DNA of 22,736 bases from Saccoglossus kowalevskii (GCF_000003605.2 NW_003156733.1:225527-248262); one strand, 5' to 3'; shown: positions 1-9,760, counted from the stretch's first letter. The notes: a model not told the origin generated them from the letters alone. A program made the numbers and translations.

Positions 1-28
1 GGGGAGGGGGGGGGGGAGGGGCGTGGGT
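1..28. repeat. G-rich simple sequence at window edge
   Basis: A nearly pure run of G with two A interruptions, followed by GTGGG. It could form a G-quadruplex or be a polypurine tract; it is cut by the window edge, so its full length is unknown. Confidence 0.7.
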
Positions 29-868
29 AGATTACTACACCTGTATACAAATAATGCAGGATGTGATTATTCAGGCAAATGTTCAAATACTATCATTTCG
101 ACACTATGCGTGTTTCAATCAACAAGCAGAAATTTTAAATTTTACGAAAACCATTGTCATTTTCTTTGGTGAATCCCCTGGGCTATTTGATGATGAGAAA
201 CGCATTAGATACTGTGTATTTTTTTTTTAAGATTGGATGACGCACGCTGTTTCAGCGGTTTAACGTAAGTGTTATTGATTGGCAGCAGCATGTCTTTTAA
301 ACGGTTCGTGTTTTGGACTTTTATTCGTCAAAACTCGTATATTATTTATTGCATTTATAAATACAACATAAAAACACTGCTGTGATATTTATAGTCACAT
401 ACATCAACTTTGCTACGACATAATCGACCTCTAAGTTGACGAAAACACGACTTTATGTGAGCTTGGCTGGTGATATCGCGTACGAAGTTTTACGTGAAAA
501 ACCGAACCGGTTGGTGAAAAGTGTAGAACTTCGCGGCCCCGGAACACGCCCACGTACGTCACTCTTAAACATGCAGAAGACATACTTAGTCGATCGTTAA
601 CGAATATTCAAAATTGAAGTTTTTTTTTGAGTTTGCTTTTACTAATATGTCATACGCCACAAACCCCAGCAACACCGGACAAGTCACATGATTGCCCGTT
701 ACCAAATTTAAAGTGAAATTTCAGAGCCGATAGAACGCAATACAATAGTAGAGCAGTTGCGAAACGTAATACCTAAATATGGAATGTAAACGGATGTAAG
801 ACATTGTTACAACTATTCGTCGTAGAGAGCGTGATTTATAGAAAAGGTGTTGCAATAAAACTGATATA
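29..868. other. non-coding stretch, no gene seen
   Basis: Likely part of the receptor intron on the minus strand. A locally GC-richer patch at about 470-560 contains the palindrome AACCGGTT and a CRE-like TACGTCAC. These are single short motif matches without further support. No exon with good splice sites and a recognisable peptide was found. Confidence 0.5.
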
Positions 869-1113
869 TTAAAGGGTGGTAGTCGTCGCGTCGCGCATGC
901 GCGATATATGGGTCTCATATAAACAAAGATGGCGGTTTTGACTGTTGCGCATACCAACGAGTACATACTGAGAGGTTACCAAGCGTCAATTGGATATTTG
1001 TTGTTGGTGTTTAGAAGTTAGTGCAAGTGGAAAAGCGCATTGAATTATGGGAAAATCAATGTTTATCAATACAAATGTCGCACACACGCTGCGCGACGAC
1101 TACCGCCCTTTAA
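869..1113. mobile_element. TTAA-flanked MITE, copy A (long form)
   Basis: A 245-bp element with TTAA at both ends and long terminal inverted repeats. The left end reads TTAAAGGGTGGTAGTCGTCG and the right end is nearly its reverse complement, with the inverted similarity running on for about 35 bases. It shares its ends with copies B and C but has a different, longer middle, so it may be a sibling subfamily or a copy holding an insertion. It has no coding capacity. TTAA targets are used by piggyBac- and Kolobok-type DNA transposons; which of these mobilised the family cannot be told from ends alone. It lies in the receptor intron. Confidence 0.8.
892..903. promoter_or_regulatory. NRF-1-like palindrome inside MITE copy A
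   Basis: CGCGCATGCGCG is a perfect 12-bp palindrome matching the NRF-1 type consensus (GCGCATGCGC). It is followed by AAAGATGGCGG at 925-935, which resembles a YY1 site. The motif match is seen; that either factor binds is inference. The palindrome is partly explained by the element's terminal repeat composition. Confidence 0.25.
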
Positions 1114-1208
1114 ATTAAGCTGAATGTAATTAAATGTTTCTGATACCAACTGCTATAATAAGATTATCCCTTCATTCAAATGAATATTTTTTAATACAGT
1201 AGGTACAA

Positions 1209-1341
1209 TTAAAGGGCGGTGGTCGTCGTGCCGCGTCCTGTTCGATATGGGACTCATAGCGACGTATACAACGCGTGTAAAATACATTGTTTATTTGCAT
1301 GGAATTCGAACACGCGCTGCGCGACGACCACCGCGCTTTAA
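1209..1341. mobile_element. TTAA-flanked MITE, copy B
   Basis: A 133-bp element starting TTAAAGGGCGGTGGTCGTCG and ending CGACGACCACCGCGCTTTAA, with TTAA at both ends. Its middle (CTGTTCGATATGGGACTCA, GCGACGTATACAACGCGTG) is the reverse complement of copy C, so B and C are the same family in opposite orientation. It sits 95 bp from copy A. It is non-coding and has inverted ends of about 23 bp with few mismatches. Confidence 0.88.
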
Positions 1342-2086
1342 ATTGACTTATACCTAAAGAGCAAGCGTTGTAACATAGATACGGCAATTGTAATTCCGTC
1401 AACCAAATGTGTGTGCAGAGCTTATTAAGTTACGTCAATAATATTGCATTTCAGAATTCAGACGCCAATTACCGTATTTTTTAGATATGTTTAACCGTTT
1501 GCAAAAACACCTGAAACTACTAGTATGTAGACAAGATAAACTACCACCAACTGCGCGCCATCTACGTTCATTATGGAAACAATCTGATTGATTTATTGTT
1601 GCGAGACGGTGTATTTAGTATATTGTTAACTCACGACACTGTTCAAATACGTCACCAAATGGCGTTTAAAAACGTATATCACTTCGCTGTACATTCAGCT
1701 AAATATCCAACTAGACGAGTATATTATTGGTTTTGTCTACGTAGTCTTATTAATTTCCAGATGGTGTGAATAAAAAAGTGTAATTTACCTGTTTACACAA
1801 CTGTAAACAAATTCTATTGTTAGCATTAATAACAAACTATATATACGGTAACACACCCCTGTAGGCATATAGGGCTGTTTTCGATTGCATTACAATTAGT
1901 ATCGCGACCAGGAACGTGTTATGATCTAGTATAGTATAGCATAAAGGGTGCCAAATGATGTTCTAATAAGCTTGAGTGTACATTTAAATATAAATGTGTT
2001 CTCTGAGCAACGTATATATACGGCAATTCAGAAGAGTCACGGTCTTGCTTTTTCGCATTTAACGCATTAACAGTTTTATTTTATTT
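1342..2086. other. non-coding stretch, no gene seen
   Basis: AT-rich intron-like sequence. It has a 7-bp-stem inverted repeat (TGTTTAC...GTAAACA) around 1790-1810. Nothing else could be supported. Confidence 0.5.
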
Positions 2087-2385
2087 TAAAACCTATTTTG
2101 TCGATTATACAGTGAAAACTTTAAAGCACTCAGGTAACAATGAAATTTACTAATTGAAATGCAACAGATACCAGTTAAATTGACAAACCACCGCCTCAAT
2201 TCAGACACTCTGAGATAACGTTTCAACATTTTTCTTTGCGTTTCAAAAACTATTTTGTCGATTTTACAGTGAAAATCGATATCAAACTTAAAAGCACAGG
2301 TGAAAATGAAATTTACTAATCGAAATGCAATTTATACCATTCCTATTGACAAACGACCGTCTCAGTTCAGACACTCTGCGACTAT
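2087..2385. repeat. diverged tandem duplication, two copies
   Basis: Two direct copies at 2087-2220 and about 2245-2385, offset by 157 to 166 bp. Shared blocks in the same order include CTATTTTGTCGATT, ACAGTGAAAA, ATGAAATTTACTAAT, GAAATGCAA, TTGACAAAC and TTCAGACACTCTG. The copies differ by many substitutions and by small indels, so the duplication is old. No reading frame or splice structure makes it an exon duplication. Confidence 0.8.
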
Positions 2386-2539
2386 ATTTTTATATTTACA
2401 TTTTTCACTCGAGAAAAACGAGTAAAATCTTGCTACAGACATTCATCACACGATTTACACCTTGCAGCGCCGTTGGAATGACAACTTATCATTGATCGGT
2501 CAATCATTTAAGGTTGAAGGTCAAAAAGCAAAGGCCGAA

Positions 2540-2815
2540 CAAATCGAAGAATTTTTAAAATCAAAATGAAAATCGAAGATATTTTTAAAAATGAAGTGAA
2601 AATGCAATTTTAAATTCATTTTGAAAATGCATATGTGAATCTATTTTCAAAAATAAAATAAATTTTTAAATGTAATTCCATTTCCAAAAATAAAGAAAAA
2701 GAAAAAGCAAATTTTCATTTGTAAATCTATTTCTCAAATTAAAGTAAACGCAAGACTGCAAATGTGAAGTGAAATTACAATTGCAAAAATTGCATTTCGA
2801 TTTGTATTTTTCAGT
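2540..2815. repeat. A/T-rich low-complexity stretch with diverged short repeats
   Basis: The segment is dominated by runs of A and T and repeats variants of a short phrase: GTGAATCTATTTTCAAAAAT, GTAATTCCATTTCCAAAAAT and GTAAATCTATTTCTCAAATT, spaced tens of bases apart. It looks like an eroded short tandem array. It lies just downstream (in gene orientation) of the 68-bp receptor exon. Confidence 0.5.
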
Positions 2816-3032
2816 TTTACTTATGCTTTAGTTTGATATCGATTTAAATTGTGAAATCGAGAAAAGAATGTTAAAATGCAAAGAAATATGTCAATTATGA
2901 ATACGTAAACTACGAAAAAAAAGAGAATAAAATACAAAACCAAACAAAACGTCACACTGTTCAAAAAGCATTGCCGTGACCCTCCTCGGTTTCCGTTCTG
3001 TCTATGATATAATTGCATGCGGTTACATTTAC

Positions 3033-3100
3033 CATGTTAGCTTCGGATATTGAATTCACTTTCTCGATATTTAGATTCATATGCACTATAACTGGTGGCC
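3033..3100 (-). CDS. GABA-A/glycine receptor-type Cys-loop channel subunit, 68-bp internal exon
   Basis: This is an internal coding exon of a pentameric ligand-gated chloride-channel subunit. Seen: the minus strand reads TTTATTACAG, then the exon, then GTAAATGT. The exon starts with the last two bases of a split codon and is then open for 22 codons reading PPVIVHMNLNIEKVN followed by SISEANM. Joined to the upstream exon it gives GGPPV, the start of the first beta strands of the extracellular domain. Known of the family: GABA-A beta, delta, pi and rho subunits have GGPPV or a close form here, followed by a segment ending SExxM just before an exon boundary, and I recall a 68-bp exon at this place in vertebrate GABA-A and glycine receptor genes. 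This exon is exactly 68 bp and ends after ATG (Met), phase 0. ISEANM most resembles delta or pi subunits, but so short a piece cannot fix the subtype. The next exon is not in the window. Confidence 0.9.
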
Positions 3101-3554
3101 CTGTAATAAAACACATGAAAGCTGAAAATAAACGAATTAAAGAAAGTATGACTGACGACACACATTATTTTTCATAAAATTCACATTTTGTCATTTTCTA
3201 GAAGCATACATGTGAATTTACTGCAATACAGTTTGATGAACGTGATGTGTTAACTAGTATACCCAATGCACAAATAATGTGCATAAGGCTTTTTTTTTCA
3301 ATTCAACGAAGGCTTTTGTAATTTTGATGTAAATTGTCGACGGAATAGACAATTTAGTTGAAATTTGTGGTCAAAATTTGCAGAACAAGATCCAGATAAT
3401 AGAATATCAATCTATTTGTTAAAAGTGGTGGCAGTTTATAAAGGCACTAAATTCCCCAAAAAACATAATGCCCCATCTGCCATGCAATAGCTGACTGAAT
3501 GTGTTATTTTTTTGCAATAAACATACGGGCATAGACGACACACTCAATGTTTAA

Positions 3555-3568
3555 CGATGTTAACATCG
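3555..3568. repeat. 14-bp perfect palindrome
   Basis: CGATGTTAACATCG is a perfect palindrome centred on GTTAAC. It could be a binding site or chance; there is no further context. Confidence 0.4.
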
Positions 3569-3768
3569 TGATTTTCGTTATGCACGAAGACAGTGCAGCG
3601 GGAGTGTCGGTCAACGCAAACGCGAACTGCCTGAGCGCATACTTTGCGTTATCCTTGCAATAGCCTTATTATTATTATATCTTTCTGATTCAACTGCTTG
3701 ATGTATGAAGCATAGAGCTGGGCAAAACGATTATTGGATTTTCTCAATTTGAACTTTGTTCAAAAAAT

Positions 3769-3845
3769 ACCGCGTAATCATTCCAATTTGGATTTCGCTT
3801 GTTCTAACATACCCCGTGCAATGCCGCAAAATTACGACCTGCCGT
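3769..3845 (+). repeat. dispersed repeat, copy 1
   Basis: Similar to 6087-6173 in the same orientation. Shared blocks in order are CGCGTAATCATTC, AATTTGGA (AATATTTGGA in copy 2), ATACCCC and GCAAAATTACGAC. Class unknown. The sequence upstream contains TAGAGCTGGGCAAAAC, which recalls hAT-type ends, but no matching inverted end was found. Confidence 0.55.
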
Positions 3846-5126
3846 ATGGGGCAGATGTATAATATTAATTTAATTCTACTGAGGTGTGTGGGTGTCTTCT
3901 TATAGCTTGGTCACACTATAGAAGGGGGAGTCTGGGAAAACATCATACTGCTTCCAGATGAAAGAACTCCATAAATGTGGAAGACTGCAATTTACAGTTT
4001 TTTTTTATTTCATATTACATTTTTTAGACATTTAAATTTTCATCAGTATTATGTTGTCCACCAGTATGACATCATAGCCACAGTTGTTCAAAAAATAAAA
4101 AAACAACAATAATAGTGGACTACATAATAACGATTACAAGTTGTATATCTAGAAATTAGACCGAGGTCACAGGGAGTGATGGGACAAGAACAAAGAAACT
4201 AGTGTACCGCAGATATAAGGTCCCGATGAGTGTTTAGCATTGGGCTCAATTTCGTTAGATCCATCGTGTTTGTATTTAAAACGCTCTGCTAAATTTTGAA
4301 TGGACTCTTACACATTAAGTCAAGTTAATCGTCAATCGCTGAATCACCACGCTTGTTTCTGATTTTCAATATATGTAACTTTTACTCGAAGAATTGCTCA
4401 TAGAACACTCTATTTATACCAAATCTGGCCGAAAATTCCACCTTTTAGAAATCAAGAAGACATACGTATGAAGTACCCAATTTCGATGCTGCATCCTTCT
4501 ATCTCTGTAATTTGAACAAAAGTGTGCCCCTCTCCTTGAGCAGAGAAACACGGATGGGTACTCATTTGCTTTCAAAGTAGCATCATCGGAAAGGTTTATG
4601 ATGTTCGGCTTGAAATGCCACTTTATTCATTTAATTTAGAGGGTGTGAGATGTTATTTAAATATTGTTCGAGATAATTTGCAATATTTTTGTAATTAGTT
4701 TTTCTATAAAAGCAAACACCAACCGGTAATATTTTCGGATAAGGACCTTATAAGCTTAATACGTGGATTTATGACTAACATAAAAAAATAAATGTTTCAT
4801 GTTTTTCACTGAAAGTTAAGTACCCACAGTCACTGAGGTGAGTGACCGAATTTGCGCAGTAATAATTATGGCAGCTTCCTCTTCCACAAAAAAAAACAAA
4901 CACTATAGGCACACACCCATTCAGCAATTTAACTTAATTAAACGATTATATAAATAATATAAAATAAGCCTATGACTGTAACGGCAGACTGTAATAATAA
5001 ATCCAATATATTCCACAAATGTTATTGAATTATCATTATAATATTTAATTGACTCTTGTCACGAAATACTACCATATTGCCGTCGACCATTATACATTCG
5101 GATAAGTATAGAACGGACTCACTTAC

Positions 5127-5221
5127 CTCCGGCGCCCGGCCTTGTCATCCTGTCAATTTCGTCTATGTTTGACAGCAAAGTCTGCAGTATCAGAGCCTGG
5201 CCAGTTTTGTTGAGTGAATGA
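5127..5221 (-). CDS. GABA-A receptor-type subunit, exon for N-terminal helix of extracellular domain
   Basis: This is a coding exon of the same minus-strand Cys-loop receptor gene. Seen: a pyrimidine-rich tract ending GATTCAG forms the acceptor and GGAG|GTAAGTGAG a strong donor. The 95-bp exon has one leading base, 31 codons and one trailing base. It reads HSLNKTGQALILQT, then LLSNIDEIDRM, then TRPGAGG. Known of the family: the mature N terminus of GABA-A subunits starts with a short helix (pattern VxxLLxxYDxRxRPxFGG) that packs on the extracellular beta sandwich. The LLSNIDEIDRMTRPGAGG run matches this, with the RP and GG anchors kept but the usual aromatic before GG replaced by Ala. NKT is a possible N-glycosylation sequon. 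The trailing phase-1 base joins exactly to the 68-bp exon 2,026 bp downstream, giving GGPPV. Alone the match would be moderate; together with that exon it is strong. Confidence 0.85.
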
Positions 5222-5477
5222 CTGAATCAAAAAATATAAGAAAGAAAAAATGCTAGCGTTAAAATAAAACAATATAGCTACGGGAAACCTGACGTTTAAT
5301 GAAAGATGGGTTCCTATTTCCACAGTTCAATATATATGAATATATTTTTTGGCTGATTATACAAAGAATCTTAAGTAGCATTGGTGACACCTCCCAAGAG
5401 CCTTATACAACACAGCCAAATCAGTAAGAGAAAATAATTATGTGGACCGCATTAGCAACACAATTAGATTTCATTAA

Positions 5478-5603
5478 TTAAAGCGCGGTAGTCGTCGCGC
5501 AGCGCGTGTTCGAATTTCATGTAAATGTATTTCACACGCGTTGTATACGTCGCTGTGAGTCCCATATCGAACAGAACGCGGCGCGACAACTGCCGCCCTT
5601 TAA
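5478..5603. mobile_element. TTAA-flanked MITE, copy C
   Basis: A 126-bp element from TTAAAGCGCGGTAGTCGTCG to GACAACTGCCGCCCTTTAA, with TTAA at both ends. The ends form an imperfect inverted repeat of about 23 bp. Its interior matches copy B in reverse complement over nearly the whole length, including GTTGTATACGTCGCTGTGAG and CCCATATCGAACAG. It is inserted in the receptor intron about 260 bp from the N-terminal exon. It is one of the best-preserved copies. Confidence 0.88.
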
Positions 5604-6086
5604 GGTTATGTATCCAGGTTATACTCTTTCGTCGTTTCTGAAAATGTTCACGGGTGATATAAAATGAATAATTTAATGTTATTGAGATTTTTACACAACA
5701 TCAACATCAAGACAACATCAGTACATTGAATTTAATTACGGATATATTACTTTGCTTGCGCTGTCAATTAGCTTGGACACGTTCCTGAGCGCATGTCATA
5801 TTTAAAAACATTGAATACGTTTATCCATATATAGTACTTTAAGACAGGGCGGGATGTATGGAATTATTGCACGGCTCAAGAATCTACAACCAGTGTATTA
5901 CAAGTCAATTGATACATACTTGATGATAATAACCTTATTATTATACATCTTTTCTTTCCAGGAACACGACATGAGAATGCCGAAATCTAAAACGTTTAGG
6001 ACGGAATCAGCGAACTTATTTGTGTGGAGTCCGGTCAAACCCTGGTGGCAGCCATGTTTGTTTTTATTATTAAAAGACGCTTATGC

Positions 6087-6173
6087 GCGTAATCATTCAA
6101 TATTTGGAATTTTAATTTCCTTATATGGTAGACTGAAAATACCCCTTAAAATACTGCAAAATTACGACACGCT
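6087..6173 (+). repeat. dispersed repeat, copy 2
   Basis: Counterpart of the repeat at 3769-3845, sharing GCGTAATCATTC near the start and GCAAAATTACGAC at the end. It overlaps the end of a plus-strand ORF (to 6177), which weakens the case that the ORF is a gene. Confidence 0.55.
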
Positions 6174-6348
6174 ATAACTTGTTGCGTTACGGTGACACAT
6201 ATATAATAATATATATATACTGCACGCTCTTTACCTTTTTTGTTAATATCTGATTGAATGCATCTTGAAAAAGAAAATATAATGTTACTAATGCGTTTTA
6301 AATAACAACATAAATGCGATAAAACCGTAAATGTGTGTGGTATTTCTG

Positions 6349-6363
6349 CACACACACACACAC
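6349..6363. repeat. CA dinucleotide microsatellite
   Basis: About 7.5 CA units followed by GCATGCATGCA. An ordinary short microsatellite. Confidence 0.9.
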
Positions 6364-8311
6364 GCATGCATGCAATGTTTTCATAAAGAAAAAAAAAACA
6401 CGCAGCATGAAATCCATTATTTTTCTGTTTTCCGTATTTCAAAAGTGCCATAAAAAAAAATGATTGGCGCTCTTGCATATTGTCCAGCAGTGTATAGGCA
6501 AAACAATTGTAACAAATTCTTTTTTTTCCCAACTGAATTGAACATTTCTCCTCTACGTTGTACTAAAACATTATATCAACAGTACGCTTGTTGATACTAG
6601 ACCCACTCGTATTAAATCACCCACCAGACACAAATGTGACGTACAATCTGTCTTGCCAAGATCAATGGTTATATAAAGAAATATGATTGAATTGGTAAGC
6701 CATTATAAACGCCGATCAATCATAAGTGTTGGCAATACATATACACCCTCAATCGGTTAATGGCAATTTTGAGTTGAGCGGAGCGTGTGCTAAAAAACAA
6801 AATTCTATTATTGCAACAAGATTTACTATGCACATATATAAAATACAGAATTTATTTACCAATTGCAATTTTAAATTGTTTTTGATATGATATGAATGTC
6901 AAACTACGTTAGCGCATTATATATTGCGTTATGAAAAAATAGTAAATAAATGCGTAGTATGGGAAATAATAGAAGTCGATTGATTGGTAAATTAAATTTA
7001 CCGCTTTGAAAGTTATACGACGCAAGAAGGGACAAAGGCGTATTCTACTAAGACGCGCGAGTTAATTGATCGGGGTTTCATACATGCAATGTTCTTACCA
7101 GGCAGTCAAGAGCCAAATGACAATCGAATTTTAATAACCAGTCGAACACATTGTTCAATTTTTGATTAGTCTAGCTTTAACATTTATAACACATCGGGGA
7201 TTTACTGTCAGAATACTATATTGCTTATTGTTCCCCATACTTGTCAATTGCATAAGACATATTTTTTTTTACAGTGAATGAGCGTCGCAGCTCACGATCC
7301 TTGCAAGCAAGCAATTAATTTGTTAACTTGATCGAAGCTGGGTCGGTCATAGAGGTTGATAATGTGAGAGCATTGTTTCCAGTCGATTGAGTTATTGCTT
7401 GTATAAAATTACAAATTAATTATATATAATTTATTGAATGCATGCTAGAATGGGTAGCGCGGGGGTACATGTGTACATCGTCGAAGTGTGAGGCGCACCA
7501 TCACTGGACTTTGACTCACGACAACCCTTCGCCTTTGGCCACCAGTGTTAAATCTCTTTATTTTGCACTCTCCGATCACGCGTTGTCTAGTAACTGATTG
7601 CCAATGGAAGCATTTGAAACAATAACCCCAACTCTCCATGTTTTGTATTTTCTTAATTTCATACAAGGTACGAATAGAGCAGAATGTGCTTACTCATTTG
7701 ATGCCATGGCGATGTCCCAAGAACCATATGTTCTTTCACTGGTTTGCGTATCGATTGCGTATCATACTAACAGTTGCTATATTATTGACCTCAACGGCAT
7801 TTGCTGATATTATTATACTGAGAAACTCTGCCTTGTCATGGCAACATATCGACGTCAGTATTGGGAGCTCGCGTTTGGTCGTGACGTGAACCACAGTCCC
7901 TCAGGTGTTGAGAGAATGTGCGTGAACGTAATATTCCGTTTTCACTTTCATTCTATTTTCAACACAACTCTCCACTTTCATCATCACATATCACATTACC
8001 ATCAATCATTGATGAATCATTAACGTAATTTTACTAATTAACTAATATTCGCCCACGGACTTATTGGTGTGTGTCGTATCATTCATTTCACCATCTCATA
8101 GCACTTGCCAGTCGACACGTAACCGTAATATTCTCCCAGAAGTCATTAACTCCTAAAGCAGGACTGCATTAAATACGAAAAGACGTATGGATTTGTTGTT
8201 GTTCAGCGTCTTTGTGATGCTGAACAAAACTAAACAATCTACTATGATCATAGTGTGAATAAAAGCATGCACACACTATGTCCAAATTCATAGTCATCAA
8301 ATGGAACTTAC

Positions 8312-8406
8312 ATGTAAAAGAACACAAAACAAACAACGTGTGATGGGGGAAAATATCCCACAAAACAACCCGGAAGTAGAACACCGAACGAAGTCAACTC
8401 ATACAT
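8312..8406 (-). CDS. candidate first coding exon (signal peptide) of the receptor gene
   Basis: Seen: on the minus strand an ATG opens a frame of 31 codons plus two bases, ending at a strong donor, ACAT|GTAAGTTCC. Read through, the frame stops at once (ATG TAA), as expected at an exon/intron junction. The peptide starts MYELTSFGVLLPGCFVGYF and continues PPSHVVCFVFFY, so it is hydrophobic and roughly signal-peptide-like, though prolines and glycines interrupt it. The two leftover bases (AT) plus the first T of the exon at 5221 make an Ile codon, so the phase is right; the intron would be 3,090 bp. Inference: this could be the start and secretion signal of the receptor. Against it: no sequence conservation can be used in a signal peptide, and 17 kb of AT-rich DNA can offer a chance ORF next to a donor. 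Another first exon could lie elsewhere, including outside the window. Confidence 0.35.
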
Positions 8407-9760
8407 GAAGTGAGTACAGTGTGGCCATATATAATTTTATTCATGATGGAATGGTTTCTATAAGAAATCCGAGGCCTACATCAGACAGGTGACATAAAGG
8501 TCATCCGAGATGATCTGTTTAACAGTGTTAACTCATCTAAAGTACAGTGCATGCGCCAACAAGCCTTCTGAATGTTGAACCTATGCATTCTCTAAAAATC
8601 TTGGAATATATTACTCGCTTTAGGTATTATTTATTTCTAAATGTTTCCGCCAGAGCCGACAGTTTTGCAAAGGCCGAATAACTATCACACTTATAGCAGA
8701 AATCCCATACCGTCGAGCCAGGTTGTAAACAGTACGACACTAGATAGGGCGCAATAATGGATACGACTATCCATGTTGAATAAACCATCCTTGTAAATGT
8801 AACCAAGACGTTAAGAGGATGCAGCCACATAGTTTTCGGCCTAATGATGTGGTCGTTGAGTTGAGACAATCCGGAACAATAAACCTTCCTGTAAATAGCG
8901 CCGTCTAGTAACAAGGCGCTCTTATGACGTTAATGTATTTTTCTGATCTGTAGTCCATCAATGCAAATCACGATGAACAACTATACAACCAATCACATTG
9001 GTCGATTTAAAAGACAATAATTATATAATGATAAATCACAATAATTTTGCATACAAAGCTGATGGAGCCAATCAGCACCCACGATATAAGGATAGTATTC
9101 TAGAAATATTAATTGAAAAAAAACATAGAGCAACCAGCCATTTCCAAAAGTTTGTCGTAGTTTGATAATATCGCCATTTTTGTAAAGGTGGCCATATTGA
9201 AATATAAGTTTTCCTCAATTTCATGGTAACCAGTCACGCATTTATGCATATAATTATTACAATACTAATCAACGTATATTGCCTTTTGAGAGTTTGGAGT
9301 TAATACATTACAAACAATCAATACACTTTGCACTCGGCTGGCACAGAGATGCATTGAATACCGCCCACAGAAGTATTCAATCCTCTCTGAATTCAGTCTG
9401 ATAATAATGACAATAGCCGGTATATATGTGATCACGGAACACATGCCCTTCCACCGTATAACCAGGGGCCGCAAAAGCCGTTTAGATTTGTATAGCGAAT
9501 TGTCACGAATTCCTACATACTGGAGCACTATTCAAAAGCACAAGCTAGTGAAATTAAAAAAAAAAAAAAAAATTAGGAAGCTGAACCAACCGCCAACGTT
9601 CGGACGCGGAAAACTTTTGTATGTTCAGTAAATATGTCTCCGTATTCGTACAAATTCAACTACACGACGTAATAGTCACATGACCCTTACAAAGCTTCAT
9701 GAATTCTAGCAATGAATTTTTCGAACGATAAACTGATTGTTGGATTAAGATTAAGAAGCA
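8407..9760. other. non-coding stretch upstream of the candidate first exon
   Basis: This would hold the promoter or 5' leader of the receptor gene if the exon at 8312-8406 is the first. No TATA box or initiator could be placed with confidence. A 95-codon minus-strand frame at 8914-8627 has no recognisable domain. A 17-base A run at 9556-9572 is the only notable simple repeat. Confidence 0.4.
9556..9572. repeat. poly-A run of 17
   Basis: Seventeen consecutive A. It could be the tail of a retroposed sequence on the plus strand, but no target-site duplication or recognisable source was found upstream. Confidence 0.85.

Larger units (their letters stand above)
3101..5126 (-). other. intron between the two receptor exons
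   Basis: A phase-1 GT-AG intron of 2,026 bp (donor GTAAGTGAG, acceptor TTTATTACAG on the minus strand). It is AT-rich and has no coding signal that I can support on either strand. It contains a 14-bp perfect palindrome (3555-3568) and one copy of a short dispersed repeat (about 3769-3845) shared with 6087-6173. Confidence 0.8.
5222..8311 (-). other. probable intron upstream of the N-terminal receptor exon
   Basis: A GT-AG intron if the candidate exon at 8312-8406 is real; otherwise the downstream part of a longer intron. The acceptor end at 5222 is well supported, with a long pyrimidine tract and a branch-point-like GCTAGC about 30 bases upstream. It contains MITE copy C (5478-5603), a dispersed repeat copy (6087-6173), AT-dinucleotide stretches near 6200 and a CA repeat (6349-6363). 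Short ORFs around 7445-8023 on both strands overlap one another and show no recognisable protein. Confidence 0.5.

Noticed and set aside
3715-3745. TAGAGCTGGGCAAAAC as a hAT-type transposon end
   Set aside because: No matching inverted end or 8-bp target duplication was found nearby.
5500-5520. GTGTTCGAATTT, resembling a tRNA B box, in several MITE copies
   Set aside because: No A box at the right distance and no tRNA-like fold. The match is part of the MITE interior.
6146-6532. 128-codon minus-strand frame
   Set aside because: It runs through A/T homopolymers and the CA repeat. Its cysteine- and phenylalanine-rich peptide reflects simple sequence.
7098-7160. Minus-strand GTAAGAAC donor after a hydrophobic run (SIVIWLLTA), considered as the signal-peptide exon
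   Set aside because: The frame has an upstream stop and no ATG, so it cannot start translation. The candidate at 8312-8406 fits better.
7445-8023. Cluster of overlapping short frames on both strands
   Set aside because: They overlap in conflicting frames and none has a known motif. One frame ends at a CAAG|GTACG donor, but no partner exon was found.
8627-8914. 95-codon minus-strand frame just upstream of the candidate first exon
   Set aside because: The hydrophobic stretches look protein-like, but no motif, signal sequence or splice junction supports it.
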